From positions 1 to 64,000 of the forward strand of contig JARKOC010000466.1 in the NCBI GenBank assembly GCA_029975915.1: a stretch of DNA of 64,000 bases, read 5' to 3'. The notes beneath the pieces are model-generated. The model saw nothing but the letters and a program-made list of their open reading frames with translations. It searched no databases and was not told where the DNA came from. The stretch is from Bryobacteraceae bacterium. Lineage in GTDB: Bacteria; Acidobacteriota; Terriglobia; Bryobacterales; Bryobacteraceae. This document shows positions 50,205-58,247 of the stretch, one piece after another; position 1 is the stretch's first letter, and every line of letters begins with the position of its first letter. The translations under genes were made by a program, and so were the position numbers.

Positions 50205-51263
50205 ATGAACAAGTACTCGATTGCACTGTTGCCCGGCGACGGAATCGGCCAGGAGGTGGTTCCGGCCGCCTGCAAGGTTCTGGAAAGCGCCTGCACCTCC
50301 CGAGACGTTGCGATCGACTTTGCGGCCTACGACTGGGGATCGGAGTACTACTTCCGCAACGGCGTCATGATGCCCGTCGATGCGCTGGACCGGCTCCGCC
50401 AGCACGACGCGATCCTGCTCGGCGCAGTCGGACACCCTGACATTCCCGATCACATCACGCTCAACGGCTTGCTGCTGCCCATCCGGCGCGGATTCGATCT
50501 CTATGCCAATGTCCGTCCGGCGTTCCTCTACAAGGGAGTGACGTGTCCTCTGGCAGGCTATGCGCCCGGCTCGATTGATATGATCGTGGTCCGTGAGAAC
50601 ACGGAGGGCGAATATGCCCAGGCCGGTGGCTTCCTTTATCACCATCTGCCCGGCGAAGTCGCCGTCCAGACTTCAATCTTCACCCGGGCAGGCGTGGAAA
50701 GAGTGGTCCGGTTTGCCTTCGACCTGGCGCGGCGGCGCCGCCGTCACGTCACATCCATTACAAAATCCAACGCCCAAGGCTACGGCATGGTCCTCTGGGA
50801 CAGGGTCTTCAGGGAGGTTGCCGGCGAATACCCGGATATCGCGACAGCCAGCCTGCTGGTGGACGCGGCTGCGATGGACTTCGTCCGCCGCCCGTCATGT
50901 TTTGATGTCGTAGTCGCCTCGAACCTGTTTGGCGACATTCTTAGCGACCTCTCCGCGATCGTCACCGGATCGATCGGCCTGGCCCCGTCGGCGAATCTTG
51001 ATCCGAGCCGCAAATCGCCGTCGCTGTTCGAACCTGTCCATGGCTCGGCTCCTGATATCGCTGGAAAGAACTGGGCCAATCCCATGGCCACGGTCCTGGC
51101 AGCGGCCATGATGATGGAGCACCTCGGCGAAGGCGAAGTCGCGGCCGCCTTGGAATCGGCCGTTCGCGAGACTCTGGCGTCGGGCGAAGACCTGACCCGC
51201 GATCTCGGCGGAACGGCATCCACAACCCAGGTCGCCGCGGCAATCGCTGCCCGCGCCGCCTGA
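50205..51263 (+). CDS. ttuC: tartrate dehydrogenase-type decarboxylating dehydrogenase
   Basis: This 352-residue enzyme belongs to the isocitrate/isopropylmalate dehydrogenase family. LLPGDGIGQEVVPAA starts it. HITLNGLLLPIRRGFDLYANVRPAF is the tartrate dehydrogenase type of substrate loop. VVRENTEGEYAQAGG, ITKSNAQGYGMVLWDRVF, VDAAAMDFVRRP and NLFGDILSDLSA (metal-binding Asp) follow. FEPVHGSAPDIAGKNWANPMA completes the cofactor site. TtuC acts on L-tartrate, meso-tartrate and D-malate with NAD and a divalent metal. D-malate dehydrogenase is a real alternative name. Confidence 0.88.
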   Translation: MNKYSIALLPGDGIGQEVVPAACKVLESACTSRDVAIDFAAYDWGSEYYFRNGVMMPVDALDRLRQHDAILLGAVGHPDIPDHITLNGLLLPIRRGFDLYANVRPAFLYKGVTCPLAGYAPGSIDMIVVRENTEGEYAQAGGFLYHHLPGEVAVQTSIFTRAGVERVVRFAFDLARRRRRHVTSITKSNAQGYGMVLWDRVFREVAGEYPDIATASLLVDAAAMDFVRRPSCFDVVVASNLFGDILSDLSAIVTGSIGLAPSANLDPSRKSPSLFEPVHGSAPDIAGKNWANPMATVLAAAMMMEHLGEGEVAAALESAVRETLASGEDLTRDLGGTASTTQVAAAIAARAA

Positions 51264-51357
51264 CGGCGATCTTGCTTCATCATCCGAGGATTTGTCTCAA
51301 ACCTCCCCATGAACGGCCGATGAGGCCTTCAGTACCAGACTGGAGGTAATTCGCCAC

Positions 51358-51729
51358 ATGGCGCTTGATGTCCTGATCGTGGATGATTCGGCGGCAATTC
51401 GGAAGATCCTGCACCGTGTTCTGGTCCAGGCGGATGTTCCGCTGGGCCGCGTCGTCGAAGCGGGTGATGGGTTTGAGGCCCTGGAGGTTCTGAAACGGCA
51501 AAAAGTCGGCCTCATTCTCTCCGACATCAATATGCCCAACATGGATGGACTGCAACTGCTGAGCGCGGTGAAAGCCGACAGTGCGGTGAAGGATATTCCG
51601 GTCATCATGGTGACCACTGAAGGGGGCAGTTCAAAGGTGATGGAGGCGGTCAATCTTGGCGCTGCCGGCTATGTCCGCAAACCTTTCACTGCGGAGCAGA
51701 TCAAAGACAAGCTGGCAGGCATCGTCTAG
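51358..51729 (+). CDS. single-domain response regulator (CheY-like)
   Basis: This 123-residue receiver domain stands alone. The acidic pair is in VLIVDDSAAIRK (Asp9, Asp10), the phosphoacceptor is Asp56 in LILSDINMPNMDGL, the switch Thr is in VIMVTTEGG, and the Lys is in GYVRKPFTAEQI. GGAGGT lies 11 nt upstream. It precedes a CheX-like phosphatase and a CheW-like protein, which suggests a chemosensory rather than transcriptional role. No histidine kinase or receptor gene is in the window. Confidence 0.94.
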   Translation: MALDVLIVDDSAAIRKILHRVLVQADVPLGRVVEAGDGFEALEVLKRQKVGLILSDINMPNMDGLQLLSAVKADSAVKDIPVIMVTTEGGSSKVMEAVNLGAAGYVRKPFTAEQIKDKLAGIV

Positions 51730-51800
51730 TGGGCAGCAGCATGGAGCAGCAGGATCGCGGTTGGCCGATGGACCATCTGGAGGCGAATCAGGAGACGGGA

Positions 51801-52319
51801 ATGCATGAACAAGAACTGGTCGGCATGATACGGAAGTCAGCCCACGAGGTCTTTGGAACCATGTTGGGGATGAGTCTCACCGATCGTGAGGCAGCCATGG
51901 GTCAGGCGCCGCCAGGGCCGGCTGACGGTGTCGTCGCCATCATCGGCCTGGCAGGCCGTTGGGTCGGAACCGGGACGTTCTCAGTTACCACGGAAGGGGC
52001 GCGCAAGATCGCTTCCCAAATGCTGATGCAGGAGTACACAGCTGTTGACGACGAGGTGCTGGATGCCCTGGGCGAGATCACGAACATGATCATCGGCAAC
52101 GTGAAGACGGCGCTCGAAGACGAATGCGGGCCGATGGGACTGAGCATCCCCACCGTCATCTACGGCCGCAATTTTACGACGCGCAGCGTTGGACGCAACG
52201 AGTGGGTTGTCGTGCCATTCGACTTCGAGGGGTCCACCGTGGAGGTGCATCTGTGCTTGATGCAGGGCAACGAGAATCCTCACCCTGCGCGCCAGACCGC
52301 GATTCTGACGATGCAGTAG
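51801..52319 (+). CDS. CheX-like chemotaxis phosphatase
   Basis: The ATG at 51801 (MHEQELVGMIRKSAHEVFGTMLG) is preceded by AGGAG at six bases and gives 172 residues; in-frame starts at 51729 and 51741 lack such a site. The CheC/CheX core is clear: DGVVAIIGLAGRWVGTGTFSVTTEGARKIASQML, then DDEVLDALGEITNMIIGNVKTAL, which holds the ExxN phosphatase pair. CheX dephosphorylates CheY. The target is presumably the receiver encoded directly upstream. Confidence 0.9.
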   Translation: MHEQELVGMIRKSAHEVFGTMLGMSLTDREAAMGQAPPGPADGVVAIIGLAGRWVGTGTFSVTTEGARKIASQMLMQEYTAVDDEVLDALGEITNMIIGNVKTALEDECGPMGLSIPTVIYGRNFTTRSVGRNEWVVVPFDFEGSTVEVHLCLMQGNENPHPARQTAILTMQ

Positions 52320-52759
52320 ACCGGGGCCTGGCCGGGGAGTATCTCGTATTTCGCTTGACGGGACGCGAACACGCTGTTCCGGCCGCCGCTGTTCGCGGCA
52401 TCGTCGAACTACGCGCGGCAGCAGGCCGCATACTGCGCGGCGCGGGCGCCGGACGCACCGCGCTGGTCGACGCCCGGACGCTTCCAGTAATCCCTGTCCA
52501 TCAACTGCTTGGTTTGCGTGAGAGGCCGGTTTCCGCGCGAACTTGCCTGGTGCTCGCTGCGTGGCCGGCGCGGAGCGCTCATCCGTCGTTCGCCTTCGTC
52601 GCCGATTCGGTCTCCCGCATCGTGCGCGTCCCCCGGCGGCTTTGGCGCGAGGAGTCCGGACGGGAATGGATTGCGGCACAGATCAAACTGGGCGAGAAGT
52701 GGCGTGCGGTGCTCGACCTGGAGCGGCTTTCCTCGGCGCAAGGCATGCGCGCAGCTTGA
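52253..52759 (+). CDS. CheW-like coupling protein
   Basis: The GTG at 52253 follows GGAGG by seven bases and gives 168 residues, overlapping the cheX-like gene by 67 nt. Sequence from GEYLVFRLTGREHAVPAAAVRGIVEL matches the CheW fold entry. TLPVIPVHQLLGL is the conserved hairpin that contacts receptor and kinase, and DSVSRIVRVPRRLW and WRAVLDLERL complete the SH3-like domains. CheW links chemoreceptors to CheA. The 3' end overlaps convergent holB by 77 nt. Confidence 0.85.
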   Translation: MLDAGQRESSPCAPDRDSDDAVDRGLAGEYLVFRLTGREHAVPAAAVRGIVELRAAAGRILRGAGAGRTALVDARTLPVIPVHQLLGLRERPVSARTCLVLAAWPARSAHPSFAFVADSVSRIVRVPRRLWREESGREWIAAQIKLGEKWRAVLDLERLSSAQGMRAA

Positions 52760-53765
52760 GCAGGGCACTGTCCAACGACGGGCCTTTTTGCACGTTTCGG
52801 CGCTGAAGCGAAACAAGTTCGTCGGTCAGTTCAACCGCCTCACGCACCCAGTCGAAGCTGACGTGGGCGGCGACGGTGGACAGCCGGTCCATCAGATCCC
52901 TGTTACGGATCGAATCCGAACCCGCCTGCAAACAAATCACGTCATGCAGCAAGCCATAGAGGGGCCTGAAGTAGAGATCGAGCTTTTCGGACTTCGATGC
53001 CAGCAGGCTCTCCGATGCCCGAACCCATTGGGCGAATTGCGCCACCCCGGCCGCCGACTCGAGAAACGCCAGCATCGCGGCCCGCCGCTTCTCGTATACA
53101 TCGATGTCCAGAGAAACGGCCAGGCCTGGACTGCCAGCGGCGTAGGCCACCCGCTTTCCGGCATCTGGGACGCGCCGTGCGTCGAGAAACGAACGTACGG
53201 CGGCGTCAGGCAGCGGCGACAACGAAATCTGCACAGAGCGCGACCGGATGGTTGGCGGCAGGTCGTAAGGGTTTTCGGCAGTTGCGAACAGGATCAGGTG
53301 TGGCGGCGGTTCTTCCAGGGTCTTGAGCAGCGAATCGGCTGACTGCTGGCTGGTGCGGTCGATCTGGTCGATCAAAAACACCTTCCAGCGCCCTTTGAGC
53401 GGCAACAACTGCGCCCGCTCACGCAGCAGACGCATCTGCTGGATTGAGATCTGGCGCAAAGGGCCTTCCGGGCAGAAGGTCGTGAAGTCGGGGTGAGTTG
53501 AGAACAGCAGTGGATCCTCGGAGCGTTTTTCGCTTGGCCACTTCTCGCGCTCGGCGATCAGGTTGCGGTTGGATTCAAGTGAGAGGTCGTCGGCCTCAAT
53601 CCGTTCGGGGTGGTCGAGCAGGCGTTGCGCGAAGCGCCTGGCGAGTGTAGCCTTGCCGACTCCTTCCGGGCCCGAGATCAGCAGCGTCTGGGGGATGCGC
53701 CGCGCCTCAATCATCCGCTCAAGAGTGCGTTGGGCTGCTTCGTTGCCATGGAAACCTTCAAACAT
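52683..53765 (-). CDS. holB: DNA polymerase III delta' subunit
   Basis: This 360-residue clamp-loader protein starts MFEGFHGNEAAQRTLERMIEARRIPQTLL, the usual HolB entry. The P-loop GPEGVGKATLARRF has Ala where ATP-binding loaders have Ser or Thr. The zinc-finger cysteines common in delta' are absent. SVDSLLKTLEEPP appears as QQSADSLLKTLEEPPPHLILFATA, and IRSRSVQISL is present. Both losses fit a structural rather than ATP-hydrolysing role. It ends the ten-gene operon, overlapping tmk by 8 nt. The last codons overlap the convergent cheW-like gene. Confidence 0.93.
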   Translation of the reverse strand: MFEGFHGNEAAQRTLERMIEARRIPQTLLISGPEGVGKATLARRFAQRLLDHPERIEADDLSLESNRNLIAEREKWPSEKRSEDPLLFSTHPDFTTFCPEGPLRQISIQQMRLLRERAQLLPLKGRWKVFLIDQIDRTSQQSADSLLKTLEEPPPHLILFATAENPYDLPPTIRSRSVQISLSPLPDAAVRSFLDARRVPDAGKRVAYAAGSPGLAVSLDIDVYEKRRAAMLAFLESAAGVAQFAQWVRASESLLASKSEKLDLYFRPLYGLLHDVICLQAGSDSIRNRDLMDRLSTVAAHVSFDWVREAVELTDELVSLQRRNVQKGPSLDSALLKLRACLAPRKAAPGRAPHATSRPV

Positions 53766-54420
53766 GGGCCGCCTCGAAACGCTTCCACTCGGCCCAGACG
53801 CGCCCGGCGACATCGTCCGGCGTACCAGCGCCGTCCACCCGCTTCACGCGCTCAGGTTCGAGCTGTGCCAGTTCCGAATAGCCCTCGCGGACTCGCATGT
53901 AAAAGTCGCGCGCCTGCTCGTCCATGCGGCTCTCGGCCGATGCGCCGGTCTCGGCATTGCGGGCCCGGGCGCGTTCAAGACCGGTTTCGATGTCGATGTC
54001 CACCCAGATGGTCAGGTCGGGCCTGTGCCCGCGGCACGCGACGCGGTCCAGATCCAGAACAAGGTCAGTGCCCAACTGCCGCCCATGGCCCTGGTAAGCG
54101 TAGGTCGAATCCGTCCACCTGTCCGACAACACAATCTCGCCACGGTCGAGCGCCGGCAGCAGCAATTCATCGACGTTCTGGGCGCGGGCGGCGAAATAGA
54201 GCAGAAGCTCCGCGCGTGCGCTGAGGTCGTGATTTTCCGGATTGAGCAGGATTGCCCGGATTGCTCCGCCGATCCTGGTGCCTCCCGGTTCGACGGTTTC
54301 GACAACAGTGTGCCCGGCCTTTCGCAGCCGTTGCGCAAACAGCCGCATTTGCGTGGATTTTCCCGAGCCGTCGGCGCCCTCGAACGTGATGAAGTAGCCG
54401 TGGCGCCTAGTCGTAGACAA
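53758..54420 (-). CDS. tmk: thymidylate kinase
   Basis: This 220-residue kinase phosphorylates dTMP to dTDP. The P-loop is TFEGADGSGKSTQMRLFA near residues 12-28, followed by VETVEPGGTRIG, LSDRWTDSTYAYQGHGR and the lid ARNAETGASAESRMDEQ. Length is normal. It overlaps UDG by 14 nt and holB by 8 nt. The tmk-holB pairing is common in bacteria. Confidence 0.96.
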   Translation of the reverse strand: MSTTRRHGYFITFEGADGSGKSTQMRLFAQRLRKAGHTVVETVEPGGTRIGGAIRAILLNPENHDLSARAELLLYFAARAQNVDELLLPALDRGEIVLSDRWTDSTYAYQGHGRQLGTDLVLDLDRVACRGHRPDLTIWVDIDIETGLERARARNAETGASAESRMDEQARDFYMRVREGYSELAQLEPERVKRVDGAGTPDDVAGRVWAEWKRFEAAHV

Positions 54421-55207
54421 AGTGCAGCACCTTCTTCAGATCTTCCCACGCCTCGCGCTTGGCGTTCTGGTTGTAGGGCCTGAGCAAATAAGAGGGATGA
54501 TAGGTGGGCATCACCGGAATGTCGCGCCACTTGAACCAGTTCCCGCGAGCCTTTGTGATGCCCGTCTTCAGGTCGAGCAGAGCCTTGGCCGCCGTACCCC
54601 CCAGCGCGACAATCGCCTTCGGCTTGATGACCATCAACTGCCTGAATAGAAACTGCCCGCAGATCTCCATCTCGTCTGCTTCCGGAGCGCGGTTCTCGGG
54701 CGGGCGGCATTTGACGACGTTGCAGATGTAGACGTGCTCGCGCCGGATGGGCATGCCCTCCTTGGCCGCGGTGTTATCGATCATCTGCGTGAGAAGCTGG
54801 CCGGCCCGGCCGACGAAAGGCAGTCCTTGCTCGTCCTCGTCAGCCCCGGGCCCCTCCCCAACAAACACCAGCCGTGCTTCCGGATTGCCGGACCCGAAGA
54901 CGATCTTCTTCCTTGTCCGCCCCAACCGGCAGCGAGTGCAGTCACCCATATCCTGAACGATCGAATCCAGATTGTCATCGGCGGGAAGAATCGATGGGAG
55001 CTCGGAAACAACCTCAAGCAACGGCGCATTTTTAACTGAGCTTGGATGAGTGGAAGCCGCTACCATCTCCTCCGCCGGTTGTTGGCCGGGCAGGGACTGA
55101 GCCGCGGAATCGACCTCCGTCCCACCTGTCCACAGCGACTTGACGCCGAGGTCACGGAAGAATTCCAGCCGGCGGAGAAGTTGCTCACGATCGAACGGTT
55201 CGGTCAT
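54407..55207 (-). CDS. family 4 uracil-DNA glycosylase with Fe-S cluster
   Basis: This 266-residue protein has a low-complexity N-terminal extension of about 85 residues. The UDG core is [62 protein letters not shown] and [11 protein letters not shown]. The four cysteines expected for a 4Fe-4S cluster are present. It removes uracil from deaminated DNA. Adjacency to tmk and holB suits genome maintenance. Early family-4 genes were mis-named phage polymerase-related proteins. Confidence 0.94.
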   Translation of the reverse strand: MTEPFDREQLLRRLEFFRDLGVKSLWTGGTEVDSAAQSLPGQQPAEEMVAASTHPSSVKNAPLLEVVSELPSILPADDNLDSIVQDMGDCTRCRLGRTRKKIVFGSGNPEARLVFVGEGPGADEDEQGLPFVGRAGQLLTQMIDNTAAKEGMPIRREHVYICNVVKCRPPENRAPEADEMEICGQFLFRQLMVIKPKAIVALGGTAAKALLDLKTGITKARGNWFKWRDIPVMPTYHPSYLLRPYNQNAKREAWEDLKKVLHFVYD

Positions 55208-55213
55208 GGCGGT

Positions 55214-56452
55214 CTATTTGGCGCGGGCGTGCAGCGATAGTCTCAGCTTTAGGATCTGGTCCAGGATCTGATGGGCGAGCACTCGCTTCGGGGCGCGGCT
55301 CAACCGGATGATGTCGCCAATGGAAGGAACGAGCGCGACTTCATTCTCATCGGACTCAAATCCTGTGCCATCCTGCCCGACCAGATTCGCTACCACCATG
55401 TCGCAGTTCTTCGACTGGAGCTTTCGCTTGGCCTCGTCGACCATGTTCTGGGTTTCGGCGGCGAAGCCGATGAGAATCTGATCCTTCTTCACCCGGCCAA
55501 TCTCGGCCAGGATGTCGGGCGTCGGATCGAGTTCCAGGGAGAGCCGCATCGCCGTTTTTTTGACTTTTTGGGCTGGGATGTTGGCCACGTGGTAGTCGGC
55601 CACCGCGGCCGCCTTGATGATGATCGACGCCTTACCCACGCGCGCCATCACTGCGTCGTGCATCTCGCGCGCCGTTTCGGTCTCGACCAGTTCCACGCCG
55701 TCCGGGGCGGCGAGGTGGACCGGCCCGGAAACCAGGATCACGCGCGCACCGCGCAGCGCGGCGGCTTCGGCGATGGCATAACCCATCTTGCCGCTGGAGC
55801 GGTTCGAGATGAACCGGACCGGGTCGAGCGGCTCGCGCGTGGGTCCGGCTGTCACCAGGATGGTTTCGCCGTCGAGATCGTGGCCTTGATGGAGGATTCG
55901 ATGGACGGCGGCCGCAATCCGGGCCGGATCAGGCAGTCGCCCTGGTCCTCTGGTCCCGCAGGCCAGTTCGCCCTCGCCGGGCTGGATGATGTGATGCCTT
56001 GGCCGGGCGGCGAGTGTCTTCACGTTTTCCACCGTCGCCTGGTGCGTCCACATGGCCGAGTTCATCGCCGGGCAGAGAACCACTTCTCCCTCGAAGGCCA
56101 GGTACAAAGTGGAAAGAAAGTCGCCCGCCAGCCCATGCGCAAACTTGGCGAGCAGGTCGGCGGTGGCCGGCGCGACGACCAGAAGACGGTTGGACCGGGC
56201 GACCTCGATATGTTCGACAGCCGAGGCCAGTACGCCTTCGCTGCCCGGTTTGGCGAACATATGCGTGATGACTTTGTTCGAGGTCAGGGCAGCCAGCGTC
56301 AGCGGGGTGATGAACTCTTGCGCCGCCTCGGTCATCACCGTCTGGACCCGGCAATTGTCCGCCACCAGTGCGCGTGCCAGTTCGGCAGCTTTGTAAGCTG
56401 CAATACCGCCGCCGATGCCGAGAATGACCGGGATTGGTTCGGCGGCGGGCAT
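55214..56452 (-). CDS. coaBC: bifunctional phosphopantothenoylcysteine decarboxylase / synthetase
   Basis: This 412-residue CoaBC makes 4'-phosphopantetheine for coenzyme A. The N-terminal CoaC flavoprotein has ILGIGGGIAAYKAAELAR, PATADLLAKFAHGLAGD and PAMNSAMWTH. The CoaB domain begins near residue 190 with ILVTAGPTREPLDPVRFISNRSSGKMGYAIAEAA. KKDQILIGFAAET and NCDMVVANLV follow. It lies 10 nt after rpoZ, a widely kept neighbour pair. Normal length. Confidence 0.96.
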   Translation of the reverse strand: MPAAEPIPVILGIGGGIAAYKAAELARALVADNCRVQTVMTEAAQEFITPLTLAALTSNKVITHMFAKPGSEGVLASAVEHIEVARSNRLLVVAPATADLLAKFAHGLAGDFLSTLYLAFEGEVVLCPAMNSAMWTHQATVENVKTLAARPRHHIIQPGEGELACGTRGPGRLPDPARIAAAVHRILHQGHDLDGETILVTAGPTREPLDPVRFISNRSSGKMGYAIAEAAALRGARVILVSGPVHLAAPDGVELVETETAREMHDAVMARVGKASIIIKAAAVADYHVANIPAQKVKKTAMRLSLELDPTPDILAEIGRVKKDQILIGFAAETQNMVDEAKRKLQSKNCDMVVANLVGQDGTGFESDENEVALVPSIGDIIRLSRAPKRVLAHQILDQILKLRLSLHARAK

Positions 56453-56462
56453 GGCCTGTGAG

Positions 56463-56705
56463 TTAGAGCGTCTCTTCGCCAGTCACTTCGGGCTGCTGAA
56501 GCGAGGCATCGTACCAGGAAACCAGGCCGCGCCGTACCTCTTCCATGGCTGCCACGGTCGGCTTTTTCACTGTGGAAGGCAGGAACGACCGGGCGCCGCT
56601 CTGCAACTGACGCGCCCGTTTGGCGGCGATGATTATGAAGCGATAGGTGCTCTGATCCGGGTCGTCCGGCACGGCGTAGATTGGGGTGCGAATGGCCTTT
56701 TCCAT
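56463..56705 (-). CDS. rpoZ: RNA polymerase omega subunit
   Basis: This 80-residue protein matches omega by STYRFIIIAAKRARQLQSGA and TVAAMEEVRRGLVSW. Position between gmk and coaBC is the conserved gmk-rpoZ-coaBC order. Omega helps fold beta' and can take part in ppGpp binding. The N-terminus (EKAIRTPIYAVPDDPDQ) is somewhat longer and divergent. Confidence 0.92.
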   Translation of the reverse strand: MEKAIRTPIYAVPDDPDQSTYRFIIIAAKRARQLQSGARSFLPSTVKKPTVAAMEEVRRGLVSWYDASLQQPEVTGEETL

Positions 56706-56729
56706 ACTCTTGCTGCTCTTTCTCTCTCT

Positions 56730-57350
56730 CTATTGCCGGTCCTTGAACGTCCCAAGGATGGCTTCCACTTCCTGCTTGACCGCCGCCAGCTTCGACCTGC
56801 GCCGTTCAGCCTGAATGACCGAACGAAGCTGGTTGCCGGCAGTCACCACATTGTCGTTCACGATCACATAGTCGTAATCGCTAAATCCTTCAATCTCCTG
56901 GGCTGCCCGGGCGACCCGAAGTTGAATGACAGCATCCGAATCGCGCTGCCGGCGGCGGAGCCGGACCTCTAATTCTTGACGGGACGGAGCCAGGATGAAG
57001 ACCCGGATGGCGTCCGGAATCGTCACTTTCAATTGTCGCGCACCCTGGACGTCGATGTCGAGCAGAAGGTCTTTTCCCTCTCTGTTCGCCTCATCCAGCA
57101 CCGAACGATGGGTACCGTAGTAGTTACCATGGACTTCGGCCCATTCCAGGAACTCATTATTGGCCACCATCTTCTGGAACTCCTCCTTGCCGGTGAAGTG
57201 GTAGTGGAAGCCTTCGCGATCCTGGGCCGTACGTTCGCGAGTGGTGTATGACGTTGAAAACTTGAGTTTGGAGTCCTCTTTTAGCATCTGTTCGACAAGT
57301 GTCGATTTGCCGGACCCGGACGGCGCGGAAATGACGAAAACGAGGCTCAT
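56730..57350 (-). CDS. gmk: guanylate kinase
   Basis: This 206-residue enzyme phosphorylates GMP to GDP. The P-loop is ISAPSGSGKSTLVEQML, followed by FSTSYTTRERTAQDREGFHYHF for GMP binding, EWAEVHGNYYGT, LLDIDVQGARQL and LRRRQRDSDAVIQLR. Its start overlaps the yicC stop by 4 nt. The yicC-gmk-rpoZ-coaBC order is widely conserved. Confidence 0.97.
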   Translation of the reverse strand: MSLVFVISAPSGSGKSTLVEQMLKEDSKLKFSTSYTTRERTAQDREGFHYHFTGKEEFQKMVANNEFLEWAEVHGNYYGTHRSVLDEANREGKDLLLDIDVQGARQLKVTIPDAIRVFILAPSRQELEVRLRRRQRDSDAVIQLRVARAAQEIEGFSDYDYVIVNDNVVTAGNQLRSVIQAERRRSKLAAVKQEVEAILGTFKDRQ

Positions 57351-58240
57351 TCGATGTTCAACCCCTGTTCGCGGATACGCTCGATCTTCGTTTTCGCCTC
57401 CAAGCCGAGGGCGGTGATCCTGAGACCGATGTCGCCCGCACCGGATGTTTTCGAAAGAATGGTGTTGGTTTCGCGGTTCATCTCCTGGACCAGGAAGTCG
57501 AGCTTTTTGCCGATCTCAACGCCGGAGGTGAGCATCTCGTCCAGTTCGTCGGCATGAACCTGAAGCCGTCCGATCTCCTCCGCAATGTCGCTGCGATCGG
57601 CCAGGATGGCGGCCTCCTGCGCCAGACGTTCCGGGCTCGGAAGCGTCTTCGCCAGCATTTCGTTCAGCCGGTCTTCCAACCGCTGGCGAAGGTAAGGCAA
57701 AACCTGCTCACGGAGCTGGGCGATTTCGGCCGCGACCAAACGAACTCTGGCGTTCGATTCCACCATTAATTCAACAAGTTGCGAACCCTCCCTGGCGCGG
57801 AAAGCGGCGTGTGCCGCCAAGGCGTCTTCCAGCGCGCCCAGCGCCACGGCCTCAACCTCTTCGGGCAGATCGACTTCCTTTGGCGCCGAGAGCATCCCCG
57901 GAATCCGCAACGCCTGGTTGAGATCTGGGGTCGAGTGGACGTTATATTCCATCGAAGCGATGTCGAAGGTGGCCAGCCAAGTCTCGAACAAAGCCCGGTT
58001 GAAGGTGATCGTTCCCTCGGAATGAGCCGGCGTGAAGGAAAGACGAATATCGACATGCCCGCGCCGAGTGTGTTTGCGCGCCAGATCGCGGACCTTGGGC
58101 TCCAGCGATTCCAGTTCGGCGGCGAGATGAAGGTGGAGGTCGAGCGCACGGTGGTTGACGCTTTTGACCGTGGCGATGGCCTCGCCGGCCGGCGACGTGC
58201 GCCGGGCACGGGCGAATCCGGTCATGCTGCGAATGCTCAT
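57347..58240 (-). CDS. YicC family endoribonuclease
   Basis: Starting at MSIRSMTGFARAR gives 297 residues; an upstream in-frame ATG at 58300 lies inside the msbA-like gene and is rejected. Family markers are MTGFARA, VKSVNHRALDLHLHL, KHTRRGHVDIRLSF and the C-terminal EIGRLQVHADELDEMLTSGVEIGKKLDFLVQEMNRETNTILSK. YicC homologues are now known as endoribonucleases involved in RNA turnover. It lies 7 nt after the ABC exporter gene and is coupled to gmk. Confidence 0.93.
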   Translation of the reverse strand: MSIRSMTGFARARRTSPAGEAIATVKSVNHRALDLHLHLAAELESLEPKVRDLARKHTRRGHVDIRLSFTPAHSEGTITFNRALFETWLATFDIASMEYNVHSTPDLNQALRIPGMLSAPKEVDLPEEVEAVALGALEDALAAHAAFRAREGSQLVELMVESNARVRLVAAEIAQLREQVLPYLRQRLEDRLNEMLAKTLPSPERLAQEAAILADRSDIAEEIGRLQVHADELDEMLTSGVEIGKKLDFLVQEMNRETNTILSKTSGAGDIGLRITALGLEAKTKIERIREQGLNIE

Positions 58241-58247
58241 AGTCTGA

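Noticed and set aside
55271..56461. 396-codon plus-strand open frame
   Set aside because: It is antisense to coaBC, which has all expected motifs on the other strand.
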